NCBI GenBank assembly: GCA_009733775.1
Contig: WOGZ01000030.1
Coordinates: forward strand, 140,784-204,783
Source of the DNA: Alectoria sarmentosa
Taxonomy: Eukaryota; Ascomycota; Lecanoromycetes; Lecanorales; Parmeliaceae
Direction of reading: 5' to 3'
DNA length: 64,000 bases
Under the pieces are notes generated by a model, which was not told where the DNA came from, ran no database searches, and worked only from the letters and a program-made list of their open reading frames with translations. This document shows, one piece after another, positions 63,945-64,000 of this stretch (its first letter is position 1; every line of letters begins with the position of its first letter). Both the position numbers and the translations under genes were made by a program.

Positions 63945-64000
63945 ATTATCGTTATCGTTATCGTTATCGTTATCGTTATCGTTATCGTTATCGTTATCGT
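63945..64000. repeat. (TTATCG)n hexanucleotide array at the window edge
   Basis: About nine perfect TTATCG units run off the right end of the window. The corresponding place in Copia-A2 (21,672-21,717) and Copia-A4 (31,768-31,803) has shorter, interrupted GATAAC/GATAAT arrays on the opposite strand, so it is part of the Copia-A 5' region. Confidence 0.85.

Larger units (their letters stand above)
50059..64000 (-). mobile_element. Copia-A7: leftward element, split by Gypsy-2 and a TA-flanked element, running off the window
   Basis: The 3' LTR (50,059-50,193) is at the left; then the 3' region to about 51,108, RNase H and RT (about 51,240-52,700), linker (52,781-53,080) and integrase to 54,477. 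Gypsy-2 occupies 54,478-61,942. The rest (gag side and leader) runs from 61,943 to the window end, with the 273-bp element at 62,138-62,410. The 5' LTR lies beyond 64,000. Order and sequence match Copia-A4 in reverse complement. Confidence 0.85.

Noticed and set aside
1..64000. CRISPR arrays, rRNA, tRNA genes, phage-type or bacterial operons
   Set aside because: No regularly spaced identical repeats with unique spacers, no recognisable rRNA or tRNA cloverleaf, and intron-rich eukaryotic genes. These categories do not apply here.

Overview
The window comes from a filamentous ascomycete-type fungus. The evidence is short introns (about 44-65 nt, with a few longer ones) carrying CTGAC-type branch sites, a nickel urease of the long eukaryotic single-chain form, an Artemis/SNM1-family nuclease of fungal type, and a very AT-rich block of retrotransposons mutated in the style of repeat-induced point mutation (RIP). 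I cannot name the species from the sequence.

Positions 1-10,399 are gene-bearing DNA of normal composition, apart from an AT-rich left edge and a decayed minisatellite (about 1-612). It holds three intron-containing genes: an Artemis-like DNA-repair nuclease on + (1,474-4,500, 11 exons), a urease on - (4,993-7,911, 7 exons) convergent with it, and an HMG-box protein on - (8,441-9,841, 3 exons). All three models were assembled by joining exon pieces in frame. Summed exon lengths are multiples of three, and the catalytic residues fall within a few positions of those in the reference families. The only flaw is an apparent GG instead of GT donor in Artemis intron 4.

At 10,400 the sequence changes abruptly, exactly at the start of an LTR, into about 53.6 kb of DNA that is roughly one-fifth to one-quarter G+C by eye. 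I see no intact host gene in it. It is a nest of LTR retrotransposons whose reading frames are full of stops. I name the families locally. Copia-A has LTRs of about 135 bp and is about 7.6 kb, with many copies on both strands. Copia-B has 125 bp LTRs and is about 7.2 kb. Copia-C has LTRs of about 137 bp. Gypsy-1 (199 bp LTRs, 7.3 kb) and Gypsy-2 (149 bp LTRs, 7.5 kb) are Ty3-type elements with chromodomain-like pol ends. Four complete elements can be delimited by paired LTRs and 5-bp target duplications: Gypsy-1 11,008-18,302; Copia-B2 22,897-30,051; Copia-A4 30,434-38,019; Gypsy-2 54,478-61,942.

Some pieces do not share the AT decay. They are a 252-bp solo LTR (39,361-39,612) with a perfect 5-bp duplication, two copies of a 273-bp terminal-inverted-repeat element with TA duplications (47,055 and 62,138), and the LTRs plus 3' end of Gypsy-2. 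These either arrived after the mutational wave or were too short or too unique to be targeted. Surviving cytosines in the block lie disproportionately in CpG.

I found no CRISPR array, rRNA, tRNA, biosynthetic cluster or defence system. The most distinctive content is the insertion stratigraphy, the short TA-flanked element family, the un-mutated solo LTR, the compositionally mosaic Gypsy-2, and the splice-donor defect in the Artemis gene.
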